Shown: in pieces, positions 32,956 through 43,432 of the stretch
How the letters are laid out: each line of letters begins with the position of its first letter
How positions within the stretch are numbered: position 1 is the first letter of the stretch
Source: Oenanthe sinensis
Taxonomy: Eukaryota > Streptophyta > Magnoliopsida > Apiales > Apiaceae
Length of the DNA: 64,000 nucleotides
Assembly (NCBI GenBank): GCA_028671895.1
Contig: CM053800.1
Span: forward strand, 21,163,886-21,227,885
Direction of reading: 5' to 3'
Program-made: the position numbers and the translations under genes
The notes under the pieces: generated by a model
Told to the model about the DNA's origin: nothing
Databases searched by the model: none
The model's input: the letters and a program-made list of their open reading frames with translations, nothing else

Positions 32956-33825
32956 TTGAAAGCCTTTGACTATGATAAGAAAGAACTAGAGGAAGAAGGA
33001 CTTAAATTTAGAGTCTGGATAGACTCTGGAAGAAAAGTTCAGGAAATTCTCAATAATCAAAATGTGTGTCAAATTGCTGGTCTAGCCTATGACAAGAGTC
33101 AAGGCAAAAGACCTATTGTTGAGAATGATAACAATATAAAAGCTAGCCAAGTGAATAAGACTAAGGACAAAAGTACCTTTATCCCTGTTAAGTTTGTGAC
33201 TTCTGAATTAAAGAATAATTTACCTAAAGAAACCACAAACTCATTTGTCAATGGTTCCCCTATTATTGACAAAAAATCAGATGAAACAGGAGCAAAGAAT
33301 TCTAAGAAAAACATTAACATTGGGTACATGTCTAAGTCTAAGTTAAAGGAAATGCTAGAGAACTTATCAGAGTTTACCAAAACTAGGAGAAATAGGAATG
33401 GTAAGAAAGACATTAAAAAGGCCAATAACTATCAAAAGGATCCTAATGCTCCTAAAAATAAGTGTTACAGATGTGGCAACCACAATCATTTAGCTCTAGA
33501 CTGTAAAGCAAAGATTGAGAAGAAATCAGAGTCTATTCCTTCACAGACTCTGAAAAGTCACTACATTCCACAGAAGCCTTGTTATGACTGTGGTAGTATA
33601 TTTCATTCTATTTGTATGTGTAGAGACTATCGTGATTTGTATTATAATTTTTATGAGCTAAAATCTTCAATTGATAAAAGTTGGTATGACACCGTCAATA
33701 CTCCACTAGAGTCCAAAGCAACAAAGGAGACATGTAAAACAAAAGTGAAGAATTCTAAGACTGTTTCACCAAAAGTTAGTAGAAAAGGATCTAAAATTGT
33801 TTGGGTCCCCAAAACATCTAACTAG
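32956..33825 (+). pseudogene. gag: Gag extension of E with two more zinc knuckles
   Basis: An open stretch of 289 codons in another frame. After a Lys/Asn-rich region it has two further CCHC knuckles: CYRCGNHNHLALDC (33463-33504) and CYDCGSIFHSICMC (33580-33621), both with C-x2-C-x4-H-x4-C spacing. It ends KIVWVPKTSN, the usual lead into protease in this lineage. Long Gag regions are typical of Sirevirus-like elements. Separation from the first knuckle by a frameshift is a decay feature. Confidence 0.83.
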
Positions 33826-34225
33826 TTGCTTTATGTAGCAGGGAACTAGGGAAAAGAAAATAACCCTAATCCTGGATAGTGGATGCTCAGGACACATGAC
33901 TAGAAAGAAATACCTGCTTACAGACTTTGTGAAGATGGAAACAATGGACAAACACTGGGATATGGTAAGATTTTACTTAGAAATGTCATCATTGAAGAAG
34001 TGGCTCTAGTTGATGGCTTGAAACACAATTTATTAGCATAAGTCAACTTGGAGATAAAGGTTACCATACTGGCTTTGACAACAAGGAGTGTCTTGTGACT
34101 CACAAAGAAACATGCATTTTGGTTTTCAAAGGACATAAACATGGTAACATATATGAAGCCAGCTTGAAGGATTGCATTCACAATGAAGTCACATTTCTAT
34201 ATAGCAAGGCCTTAATTGAAGAAAG
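33826..34225 (+). pseudogene. pol: Protease of E
   Basis: The aspartic protease cuts the polyprotein. The active site is visible as TLILDSGCSGHMT at about 33856-33894 with DSG intact. Flap and later segments (ILLRNVIIEEVALVDGLKHN near 33970-34030, and GDKGYHTGFDNKECLVT near 34055-34095) are spread over at least two frames. No open frame covers it. Confidence 0.8.
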
Positions 34226-34880
34226 CTAGAAATGGCACAAGAAACTGTCACACATCAACTTCAAAACATTAAACAAGTTGGTGAAATAGAATCTTGTGAG
34301 AGGACTACCACGTGTTGATTTTGTGCAAGATGGACTTTGTAAATCATGTCAACTTGGAAAGAAGAAGAAAACATCCTTCAAGAGCAAGACAATAAACACA
34401 ATTTCTGAACACTTTTTCTCATTACACATTGATTTATTTGGTCCAGTAAATGTGATGTCAATTAATAAAAAGAAATATGCTCTTGTCATTGTAGATGATT
34501 TTACAAGATTCACGTGGGTTTTCTTTCTGCATTCAAAGGATGAAGCTCCACAACACATAATAGACCATGTCACTTTTCTAGAAACAAAATCAAAGAAGAC
34601 AGTTAGAATTCTAAGGAGTGACAATAGCACTGAATTCAAGAATTCAATCATGGAGGAATACCGTGCATCAAAGGGAATTACTCAACAATTTTTTGCACTA
34701 GGAACACCTCAACAAAATGGAGTTGTGGAGAGAAAGAATTGAACACTCATAGAAGCTGCCGGGAGAATGTTGGCGGAGTCTAAGCTACCAGTATATTTTT
34801 AGGGTAAGGCAGTAAATACAACATATTTTACACAAAACTGTACTTTAATTAATATGCATGGGAAGACTCCATATGAAATG
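34226..34880 (+). pseudogene. pol: Integrase of E
   Basis: The zinc-binding region is present (WHKKLSHINF near 34230 and CKSCQLGK at about 34340). The open stretch 34296-34742 holds the core: LHIDLFGPVNVMS with the first Asp, LRSDNSTEFKNS with the second Asp (Gly of SDNGTEF is Ser), and PQQNGVVERKN with the Glu. A TGA follows at 34740. The C-terminal domain is largely deleted: after KTPYEM the sequence jumps near 34880 to a segment found much later in related proteins (IHIAFDDKKI). Confidence 0.87.
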
Positions 34881-35400
34881 GTATGAAATCTATTCATATT
34901 GCATTTGATGACAAAAAAATTACAGGATTATAGGATGAATCAGAGTCTACAATAGTGGAATTTGAAAATTTGAAAAGTTCTGAGATAGATGAAGATGATG
35001 AGGATGAAGAACCTCAAATAACTCCTGAAACAACACAAGAACCTGCAAACTCTGAGGGGGAGCCATAAAATTCAACTCCAAGCAATTCAGAGTCTAACAA
35101 TTCAGAGTCTACCCAAATAGAGTCTACACAGAAAGAATCTAGTTTTTCAGAGTCTAACTCATCAGGTTCTGGATCAGGCAACTCTGAATCCTTCTCAGAG
35201 GCAAACAATTCAGGGGGAGCCTCTTCATTTGAATTTCACTCACACACAAGAAATGCCAATGATTTAGGGGGAGCTTCAAGTTCAAGAACCAATCTTCCAC
35301 AAGCAAGAAAATGGACAAGGGATCACTCCTGATTTAATAATTGGTGATCTTGAGAATGGTGTATAAACTAGAACAACCACTCAAAATGAATGTCTTTATA
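34881..35400 (+). pseudogene. pol: Integrase-RT linker of E
   Basis: A Ser/Glu-rich linker of repeated SES and NSES words, many encoded by the CAGAGTCT word. Three AGGGGGAGC copies (35055-35063, 35212-35220, 35265-35273) resemble the terminal polypurine tract and encode a Gly-Gly-Ala-like turn where in frame. Stops at about 35066 and 35331 and a frameshift break it. Confidence 0.75.
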
Positions 35401-35404
35401 ACTA

Positions 35405-36482
35405 TTTTTTCTCAAAGAATGAACTCAATAAAATTGAGGAAGCCTTGCAAGACCCTGATATGATAATTGCAATGCAAGAGGAATTGAATGAATTTGAGAG
35501 AAATAAAGTGTGAAAACTTGTACCAAGACCCAGAAATAGATCAATTATTGGTGCAAAATGGGTGTTCAAAAACAAACTTGATGAGAATGAAACTGTGATT
35601 AGAAACAAAGTAAGGCTAGTTGCAAAAGGATACTCTCAGGAGGAAGGAATTGACTATGATGAAACTTTTGCACCAATAGCAAGATTGGAAGCTATCAGAA
35701 TGTTTCTTGTATTTGCAGCCCATTCCAAATTCAAGGTGTATCAAATGGATGTGAAAAGTGCCTTCTTAAATGGAAAATTGGAAGAAGAACTCCATGTGGA
35801 GCAACCACCAGGATTTGTTGATCCAAAGTTTCCTGATGATGTTTATAGGTTAGACAAGGCACTATATGGATTGAAGAAAACACCTAGAGCATGGTATGAA
35901 ACTCTATCAAAATTTCTCCTTGAAAATGAATTCATTAGAGGTACCATTGACAAAAATCTCTTCTTTAGAAAACATAAAGGTGATATTTTGCTTGTCCAAA
36001 TTTATGTTGATGATATTATATTTGGTTCTACTAATGAAAAACTCTGTGAAAAGTTTAGAAAATTAATGCAGTCAAATTATGAAATGAGCATGATGGGAGA
36101 GTCAAACTTCTTTTTGGGACTTCAAGTCAAACATAATGATGATGTAATTTTCATCAATCAATCAAAGTATGTGAAAGAACTACTGAAGAAGTTTGATATG
36201 CAAGACAGTGCCACTGCCAAAACTCTCATGTCAACAGCTACTAAGCTAGACTCTGACTCAAAGGGTAAGAAAGTTGACAACACTAGCTATAGAGGTATGA
36301 TTGGCTCATTGTTATACTTAATTGATAGTAGACCAGATATAATGTTTGGAACATGCCTGTGTGCTAGATTTCAAGCTGACCCTAGAGAATCACATTTAAT
36401 AAATGTGAAAGAATTTTTAGATATTTCAAGGGTGCACAGACTCTGGGACTTTGATATCCTAGAGAGTCTAATTTTTCACTAA
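35405..36482 (+). pseudogene. pol: Reverse transcriptase of E
   Basis: RT copies element RNA into DNA. It begins near 35430 with IEEALQDPDMIIAMQEEL. The open stretch 35562-36482 (306 codons) holds the main motifs: KARLVAKGYSQ-like RLVAKGYSQEEGIDYDETFAP, VYQMDVKSAFLNG with the first catalytic Asp, ALYGLKKTPRAWY, then QIYVDDIIFGS with the YVDD site intact (about 35998-36030), and NFFLGLQVKHNDDVIFINQS. An in-frame TGA near 35511 and a shift near 36400-36480 disconnect it from integrase and RNase H. Catalytic residues are kept, which makes this the best preserved RT in the window. Confidence 0.92.
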
Positions 36483-36943
36483 TTGGCTATTCAGACTCTG
36501 ACTATGCATGATGCAAAGTGGACAGGAAAAGAACAACATGTCAATGCCAATTTCTTGGCAACAAGTTAATTTCTTGGTTTAGCAAGAAACAACAAACTAT
36601 ATCAACCTCAACAGCTGAGGCTGAATACATAGCAGTTGGAAGTTGCTGTGCTCAAATTCTGTGGATGAGAAATCAGTTACTTGATTATGGACTAACATTC
36701 TCAAATATTCCTATGTTTTGTGATAACACTAGTGCTATCAAAATTACAGAGAATCTAGTCCAACATTCCAGAACAAAGCACATTGATGACATGTATCATT
36801 TTATTAGAGAACATGTTGAAAATGGTACTATGACACTTTACTATGTTTCAACAAACAGACAGATTGCAGACATTTTAACAAAAATAGTTGATGAGTCTAC
36901 CTTTCTCAGACTGGTAGGTGAATTAGGTATGTTAAACATGTAA
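36483..36943 (+). pseudogene. pol: RNase H of E
   Basis: The open stretch 36518-36943 (141 codons) has the copia RNase H signature: SKKQQTISTSTAEAEYIAVG (Glu of the active site in EAEY), CCAQILWMRNQLLDYGL, MFCDNTSAIKI with the catalytic Asp, and the C-terminal HSRTKHIDDMYHFIREHV and RQIADILTK. It ends at TAA after LVGELGMLNM, the normal pol end. The first part of the domain (DSDYAWCKVDRK) is joined after a frameshift. Confidence 0.9.
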
Positions 36944-37044
36944 GTGATCAATCAGAACAAGAAGTAATATATGTACTTCAATTATAGTCCATGTTTGATC
37001 AAACTATGATTTGTTGTTGCAATATTTGTGAGGTACTTTATCTT

Positions 37045-37215
37045 GACAGAGTCTAACTTCTAAACTCTGATGAGTCTGCAAACTCTGACGAGTCTGTAAA
37101 CTCTGAGGAGTCTGCAAACTCTGACGAGTCTGCAAACTCTGACGAGTCTGTAGACTCTGACGAGTCTGTAGACTCTGACGAGTCTGTAGACTCTGACGAG
37201 TCTGTAGACTCTGAG
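37045..37215. repeat. 18-bp tandem array of E with palindromic units
   Basis: About nine units of 18 bp (ACTCTGACGAGTCTGTAG and variants). Each unit holds AGACTC-TGAC-GAGTCT, so it can fold on itself, and each carries two copies of the CAGAGTCT word in inverted orientation. It lies about 100 bp after the pol stop. Confidence 0.88.
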
Positions 37216-37502
37216 AATGTTAATGTCTAGACTCTGAATCGGTTAAAATTCGCGTTTGCAGACTCTGATTATGTTTAAACTATTCAAATGACTTGAAATA
37301 GGCGGTAACAGTTACTTTTGACTGGAGACAGGCTGTAGACTCGTGTGTATTGTATGCAACTTTAACAAAATAGAATTTTTTCATATAATTTACTCACTTG
37401 TTTATTACAATTGTTTTCTAAGGCAAATATACTCACAAAGCTCTTCACGAACCCTAGCTAATTTTCTTAAGAAATTTCATCACTTTCAACTCAACAATTT
37501 CA
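37216..37502 (+). other. Spacer between array and env-like region of E
   Basis: About 290 bp with a few more GACTCTGA words (37228, 37260) and no recognised gene. Confidence 0.5.
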
Positions 37503-37749
37503 ATGGCTGCTATCTCAATTGTTGTGAGGGGACCCCAGGCAATTGCATTCACTTTTGGGGATTTCGAGTTCATAACCACGAATCATGTTGCAGCTCTTGG
37601 AGATAAGAAAGGGGAACAGTGATTACTACCAGTGATGGACTTCTTGGAGCAATCTGAGCTCAGCTACATTCTCAAGCCATCATGAGTAATTCACATGGAT
37701 GCTGTCTCACAAGCATGAAGCTCTGCAAAAGTAGTTATCCTTCTCAAGA
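37503..37749 (+). pseudogene. Env-like ORF of E, 5' part
   Basis: A frame starting at ATG 37503 encodes MAAISIVVRGPQAIAFTFGD and then FEFITTNHVAALGDKKG before a TGA near 37620. Further codons to 37749 (FLEQSELSYILKPS) are in another frame. It parallels 49139 onward in D (GNFEIKKANYLSIL, then GELSNWSKFL). The product's function is unknown; the position after pol and the pattern match the extra ORF of Sirevirus-like elements. It is cut by the solo LTR at 37750. Confidence 0.68.
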
Positions 37750-38937
37750 TGTTAGGTCCAAAATCATCATAGAAAGGGGGGTTGAATATGATATGGTAGA
37801 TTTTTCATTTAATTGCGGATTAAGTGTTTATTTTCTTGAGATATGAAAATGACAGTTATTGAAACACAAAGATTCGGGGAAATAAAAGTATATTATTAAA
37901 TCCCTGAGTGCTACACTTGTAATCAGTATGATTAGCTTCAATGGGTTCAATCAATGTTATAACAGAAATACAGTTGGGTGTGTTTAATGTAGAGCTTTAA
38001 TGGAGTTCCTGTCTTTATGTCTTTTTGTTGAAGATGAATGAATGCCTTACTGTCCATATTGATATTTACCCATATATATTACGTAGGCTTTTTGGAAATT
38101 AATTTTCAATAATGTGAAGTCCTTTGTTGCGCCGAGTACATGGTAAGTGGTGTGTAGGCGCCACTAAGCAGTTTGTTGCCCATTGAACATGTTGCGTCTT
38201 GATGCTCTTTTGTTGTGCCTGCACACTAGTTGTAGTGTGTAGGCGTCACAAACCTTTTCCTTGCGCCCAAGCACTTAGAAAACTCTTGATGTCATCTTTT
38301 ATTGCGCCTGCACACCAGTTGTAGTGTGTATGTGCCACAAAACTTTACTTAGAATATCCTTGAGCTTTCAACTTGGTTTGTTGCGCTTCACACAATGTTT
38401 TACCTGTGTAGGAACCACCAAATGTAGTATTACTTGCCTTAACATATATCTTGAATTCTTGAAGTACTTACTACTTGGTTTTCACTCTTCTGGCTTGATC
38501 AACTGATTGTCTTCTGATTAACGAAGACAATTCTTTTCTTGTTGTGTTTATGCTTAATGCACTGGTCTGGTTTACAAACGACTAACACTGAATTGAATTC
38601 CCTTGACTTTTGTTCTATTTCAGCTGATTAACTTTATACTGTTGCATTGCTTCTGATCACTGAAACCCTTTGACATCTATACTTAAATCATTACACTGTC
38701 TTTAATATGAACTCTTCTGAACTCTTATTTATTGCTGAGGCCTGAACATATTAATGAACTTCTCTCGCTGACGTTCAGTAAGCCTTTCTACTGAATGCTC
38801 TGCAATGATGTATTACGATTCCTGTTTACACGTCCTTCTGGATTCTTGTGCTACATATTAGTATTATTTATCCGTCTTTGTTTCTTAGTTCAGTTATCGT
38901 TATCACTATTACATACTACGTTACATTATGCTTTACA
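37750..38937 (-). mobile_element. Solo LTR of D type
   Basis: An 1188-bp LTR from TGTTAGGTCC to ATGCTTTACA, the reverse complement of the D LTR pattern. There is no primer site on its left and no polypurine tract on its right, so it is solo. The flanks CAAGA (37745-37749) and CATGA (38938-38942) look like a target duplication with one change. It carries the core (38545-38586), a GGCGCAAC array (38120-38430) and the U5 hairpin (about 37764-37790). Confidence 0.85.
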
Positions 38938-39230
38938 CATGATCAACCAGGTAAAATAATGTTCACCTTTTGCTCCACTACCTTTGATGTCACTGCTGAT
39001 GTGCTTAATTATGTGTTTAAACTGCCTGTTAAACAACCTTTTGATGAACCTGTTTCTAACTCTGGTATAAAGAGCATGTTTAAATCACTAGGTTATTCTG
39101 CTAGTTTAGAAAACATGTGTAAGTTAACTAGGCCTTATCTCAGAAAAAGATGATCATTTTTCTTTGATGAACTTGCTAAGTGTTTTATTGGTAAATGTAG
39201 TGGCTTTATGTTATTACTGCTATTACTTAT
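38938..39230 (+). pseudogene. Env-like ORF of E, continued
   Basis: Continues beyond the solo LTR with FTFCSTTFDVTADVLNYVFK and a LTRPYLRKR segment up to a TGA at 39151-39153, then FFDELAKCFIGKCSGF in the same frame. This parallels FTCTIKRQKMQITENDINQA and FFNILSHGFAPKTGGF in D. Element B inserts at 39231 and ends it. Confidence 0.68.
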
Positions 39231-41097
39231 TATTGGTGAGATTACGAAGTTGTATGAATAGTAATCGTGATAACTCAACACTAGAACATGACAAGTAAAT
39301 AATACTACGTCTACACAGAAATCAGGAAGAAATGAAGACAAGGCAGATACAGTGAATCAAGACATTAGAAAAAGTTTTGAAGTCTACTACAGGTCATTAA
39401 GAGAAATACATTAATATGTTCATGCCTCAGTGAAGAATAATGGTTGAAGACTTTCAGGGTTTCAGAAGTGTTGAAGATTCAATATAGAAGTGCCACTAGA
39501 AGATTTCAGTGTAAATGCATTGATTGAAAAAAGACAGTGTTCGAAGCATAAGAATCTAGAAGGGTAAAGACAAAGGTTAAAGAAGACAGCTGCAGTCTTG
39601 GAGTTATACTCACTAAAAGAAGTTTATTTGTATGTTCAAGCGTCAGTGAAGAATAAAATGATGTATTCAAGATTGTGGTAATAATAGAGACGTTGTCGAA
39701 GTACCATAAAAGATTCCAGTGAAAGTTACAGTGTTTATTGACAGTTAGTGTTCGAAGTAATGAAGTTGCTGCAAACTTAACAATGTACGTAAGGATATAA
39801 TACGAAGACCTGGATCGAAGTTAGTCGTCTGTGAACCAGACAAGTTGCACTAGGCGTCAGTAGTTTGTTAAAGGAATCTGAGTATTAACCATTGAAGAAT
39901 TGTTAAGTTGAGGAACGTACTTGGAAAGAACGATTATTTATTAAGGTACGAAAAGTGATTTTTAGAGGCTACAACCAAACAGCTAAACAGCTCAAAGGGT
40001 GCATGGTGCATATTGTCATAACCTTGGTACGAAAAGTGAAAGTTTCTGAACTACAGTCGAAGAACGGAAACAGCTCAGGGTACAAGGTGTAATGTGATAA
40101 GACTTTGGTACAAGAAATTGAAGTTGATGGACTTTAGTCAAGGAATGAATAGAGGGTCAAAGTGTAGTGACTAAACAACACTTTGCCCATATAAATGAAA
40201 TTCAGGCCCAACACTTGACTTTGGCGCAACATGGATACATATATAATTTGAAGGTTATTCATTTGTATGTGGCGCCATAACAGGGCAACTCTAGTGCAGG
40301 CGCAAGAAAAATATTCAAGCGCCCCAAAGAATTCAAGCGTAACATAAGCGGGGCCACTTGACTTGGTTAAAATTGTACTCCATTTTTATGTTGCGCCTCT
40401 CCTGTGTACTACATGTATAGGGCGCAACAAAAGGCCTTGGCGCAACAAAATCAGTTGGCGCAACAAAAATGGACCCACTTAACCCTCAGTCAATCAAATT
40501 ATAGAAGCCTACTTTATTTGATTTAAAGTCTACACATATAAGAAAAAGAAAGTCACTCATTCAAAGGAGTCGTCTTCCTCAACACAAATAATATGTAGAG
40601 AGCTACTGCCACGGCCGGAGCAAGAAAAAATAATTTATACACACCCATACCTTGCTCCCGGTCAAATATTAGGACCCGGTTCTTTAACGAAAAATGTTCA
40701 AGCCTCCTAGATATCACTCCCTACGGACTCAGTTTTTCCTTGTACTAATTTAGATATATTTGTATTGGAACCGAGCCTTATATTTTTGTGCTAGTAGCAA
40801 AGAACTAATTTGTTCTTCGGAAACCAGTTATATTTTAACATGATGTAGCAACCTCCGGTTATATATATAAAAGATATATTCCCCGAATCATGTCCCGTTT
40901 ATTTTACTTGCTAATTTTCTAGAACCTAATTGATTTATCCGGACACATAGAAAATTAGTAAGCAGCTCACCTAAACACTATAAATGGCCAAACCCACTCT
41001 TAAGCAATAATTTATTTATCCGCAAATTCTGAAAATAATTTAAATTATTGTAAGTATCGTATTCAACTCCCCTTCTACGATACTTCGGGACCCAACA
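39231..41097 (+). repeat. 5' LTR of B
   Basis: 1867 bp from TATTGGTGAG (TG changed to TA) to GGGACCCAACA. It has two AGTTCATT-module copies (near 39410 and 39610), the core (39820-39860), a GGCGCAAC array (40220-40465), a TATA-like TATAAG at 40537-40542, the short hairpin (40800-40817) and the U5 hairpin (41052-41085). It belongs to the same family as the A LTR. The 5 bp before it are CTTAT. Confidence 0.88.
40220..40465 (+). repeat. GGCGCAAC array in U3 of B
   Basis: Words such as GGCGCAACATGG, GGCGCAAGAAAA, GTTGCGCC and GGCGCAACAAAA occur about nine times in mixed orientation, ending some 70 bp before the TATA-like box. Confidence 0.8.
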
Positions 41098-41099
41098 AT

Positions 41100-41111
41100 T
41101 GGTATCAGAGC
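41100..41111 (+). other. Primer binding site of B
   Basis: TGGTATCAGAGC, 2 bp after the LTR. Confidence 0.92.
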
Positions 41112-41204
41112 TCGCTGATTGATATACAAATCAGGATCTGTAACCCAGTGAAGCTCACCGTGCCGAATCTATTTGGACCCAGAATGATTAGAGGTCTTAT
41201 TAAA

Positions 41205-41915
41205 TAAGTTTAATTATAAACTTTTAATAAGTTTATTTTATAAAATTTATTTTATAATTTTTTATTAGTTTATGTTATAAATTTGAATTAGTTTATTTTG
41301 TAAATCTAATGTTAAATTTATTTTATAAACTTTTATAAAATTTGTTTTATAAACTTTATAAGTTTAAATTATAAATTTTAATTAGTTTATTTTATAAACT
41401 TAATATTAAACTTATTATATAAACTTTTATAAAATTTATTTTATAAACTTTTATTAGTTTATGTTATAAATTTTAATTATTTTATTTTATAAATTTTAAA
41501 GAAATTAAGTTTATAATTTTAATTTATTAAATAAATTACCGTGGTCTATTTTCAAATTCACTCGGCCAATTCAGAAGTCACTCATTATTCAGCAGCCTGG
41601 TTGTGGAATCCACTCGACAAAACACGCGCAACGCAAGAAAGATTGAAGCGGCTAACCTAAAATGTCATTTTTGTACCCCAAATTTTGTACCCTTTAGATT
41701 TTAATTATTTTTAGATTTATTTATTTTTCCAGAAAATTTAAAATTCTTAAAAACTAAATTTTTTCTTAAATATTAATTTACGATATTTTAATTTTTAAGA
41801 AAATTCAAAATTCTTGAAAATTAATTTGTTGTATATTTTTATTTTTGATTAATTTATTTTCTAAGAAAATTAAAAATTCTTTAAATTTAAATTTTTCTTA
41901 AATATTAATTCGAGG
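41205..41915 (+). repeat. Leader repeats of B
   Basis: AT-rich tandem units (41205-41530, TTTATTTTATAAACTTTTAT type) are followed by a short GC-richer segment, then one copy of the ~185-bp block (41690-41915) that is duplicated in N. Non-coding. Confidence 0.7.
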
Positions 41916-42149
41916 GTGCGGTGCTCAAGGAGTTTGTAGTTGAAGATTTTTCCGGGTATCGAATGCAACTAAGATTGACTGAAGATTATCCAATGAAGTT
42001 AATTCTGGAATAGGTTGAAGAAGATGTGGTACTAATTTCCTCAGAGGTCTACTCCATAGGATCCCACTATTTATTCAGATACTGAAAAAGAAGAGATTAA
42101 TTTGGGTACAGTTTTTGGTTGATTTGAGTTAAATTTTTGGATGAAAAAT

Positions 42150-42970
42150 CTTAGGGGTTTGAAGTAATGAAGGAGAACAGACTGGACATCCTGGTATCTC
42201 AGTTAAAGCCTTAAAGTTTATTCTACAGGGAGATTACAGAAAGTTCGCGCTAACACTGCAGATCATCTGGAACACAGGGATTACAGCCAACAGGGATTTA
42301 AGGATACAACCACATTGTCTGTAGAAGAACTGTACGCGCTGAATGCCTATGAACTAGAACAAGAGCTGAAGAAGATAATATTTGGTAAAGTAGGTTGTTA
42401 GCATATTCACTGTATTTGTGACCCAGGACCAAATTTGATTGAAGTCAAGGTTGAGAACCTCTGAACAGAAATGAATTGATCCAGTTATAACTCGAGGTAG
42501 TGGTCAAGGTGTTATAAGTGTATCTTACACTTTGGAATAACCTGAGAACTGGACTGCAAGTCAAGCCTGCAGGGCAAATGGAAGTTTAGTGACATCAGAT
42601 TCAGACGGAATTCCAATTCTAAATATAAGGTCCTTACCTATAGATTCCATAAAGGAGATTTTCAAGATCAGTTCAAGAGGCGGTTACAAGACATGGATGA
42701 TTTATATTTGAAAGACAAGATTATGGGTTTGCTACACAGTTTGAAGAAGCCTGTACAAGCAAAAGATGACAGACACTATGTTGAGTTGTAGTAGGAATCT
42801 CAAGAATTAGTAAGGATGCAGCAAGGGAAATCATTTTTAGTGAAGTTAAATGCAAGGCTGATTCTATCAATGACAGTGTTGAACCAAATGGATATCTGGC
42901 ATCAATGACCAACACTGGAGATAAATCACTAAGTACTTCACATGTACACATTCTAACTAGTATGCGTTTA
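42150..42970 (+). pseudogene. gag: gag remnant of B
   Basis: Begins within Gag (MKENRLDILVSQ-like), without the N-terminal third, as in N. Stops and shifts are dense. Recognisable pieces are an ELYALNAYELEQELKKIIFG-like region near 42325-42385 and NGYLASMTNTGDKSLSTS near 42888-42940. The paired TAG codons at 42789-42794 are shared with N. No zinc knuckle is visible. Confidence 0.7.
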
Positions 42971-43432
42971 TCTAATTCAGAACTGTATGAGTTTTAAGTA
43001 TTGAAATGTATTATATTCATGATAGTATGTTAGAATCTTAGGACTTAAATGCTTAATTGATTGCTAATAATATGATTGCATGCTAGGATTCATGAGTTTA
43101 AATAAGTACATTTCATACTTGATTTTATATGTAGTAAAATAAATATCTAGAATTATATAGGGTATTCTAGATGGTCAGGTGTATCCCTGAACATTTGCTA
43201 GAACTTGATTTAAATCTTCTGTAATTTAATACCTCTGCTAATGTTGTGAAAATTGCTAAATAGACAAATAGGTCATAGATCAGATATTTTATATTTGTTC
43301 TTATTATGATAAATGACTTGTTAAGTGCATGTGGAATTAGATATTGCTAATAATGTTTTATTAAAATATTCTGCATATTCTTGAATTGTTTATGTGCTTA
43401 TTTTCATATGATTTGCTTCCACTCACATTGTT
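42971..43432 (+). other. Gag-protease spacer of B, left of D
   Basis: AT-rich, no gene. It ends CACATTGTT at the D insertion; the counterpart in N (4524-4533) reads CACATAGTT. Confidence 0.6.

Larger units (their letters stand above)
30750..39230 (+). mobile_element. Element E: Sirevirus-like copia element, 3' end outside window
   Basis: E has an LTR (30750-31516), primer site, long gag with three zinc knuckles, protease, integrase, linker, RT, RNase H and an env-like region. It is interrupted by a solo LTR at 37750-38937 and by B at 39231. Its 3' LTR would lie right of the window. It is the most complete gag-pol here, yet it has about ten inactivating changes. CAGAGTCT words recur over the whole element. 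Confidence 0.88.

Noticed and set aside
32062..33425. Minus-strand frames of about 100 codons opposite gag of E
   Set aside because: They mirror the codon bias of the real gag frame on the plus strand and have no recognisable domain.
37045..37215. CRISPR-like array
   Set aside because: Units are contiguous 18-bp repeats with no unique spacers, in a plant retrotransposon.
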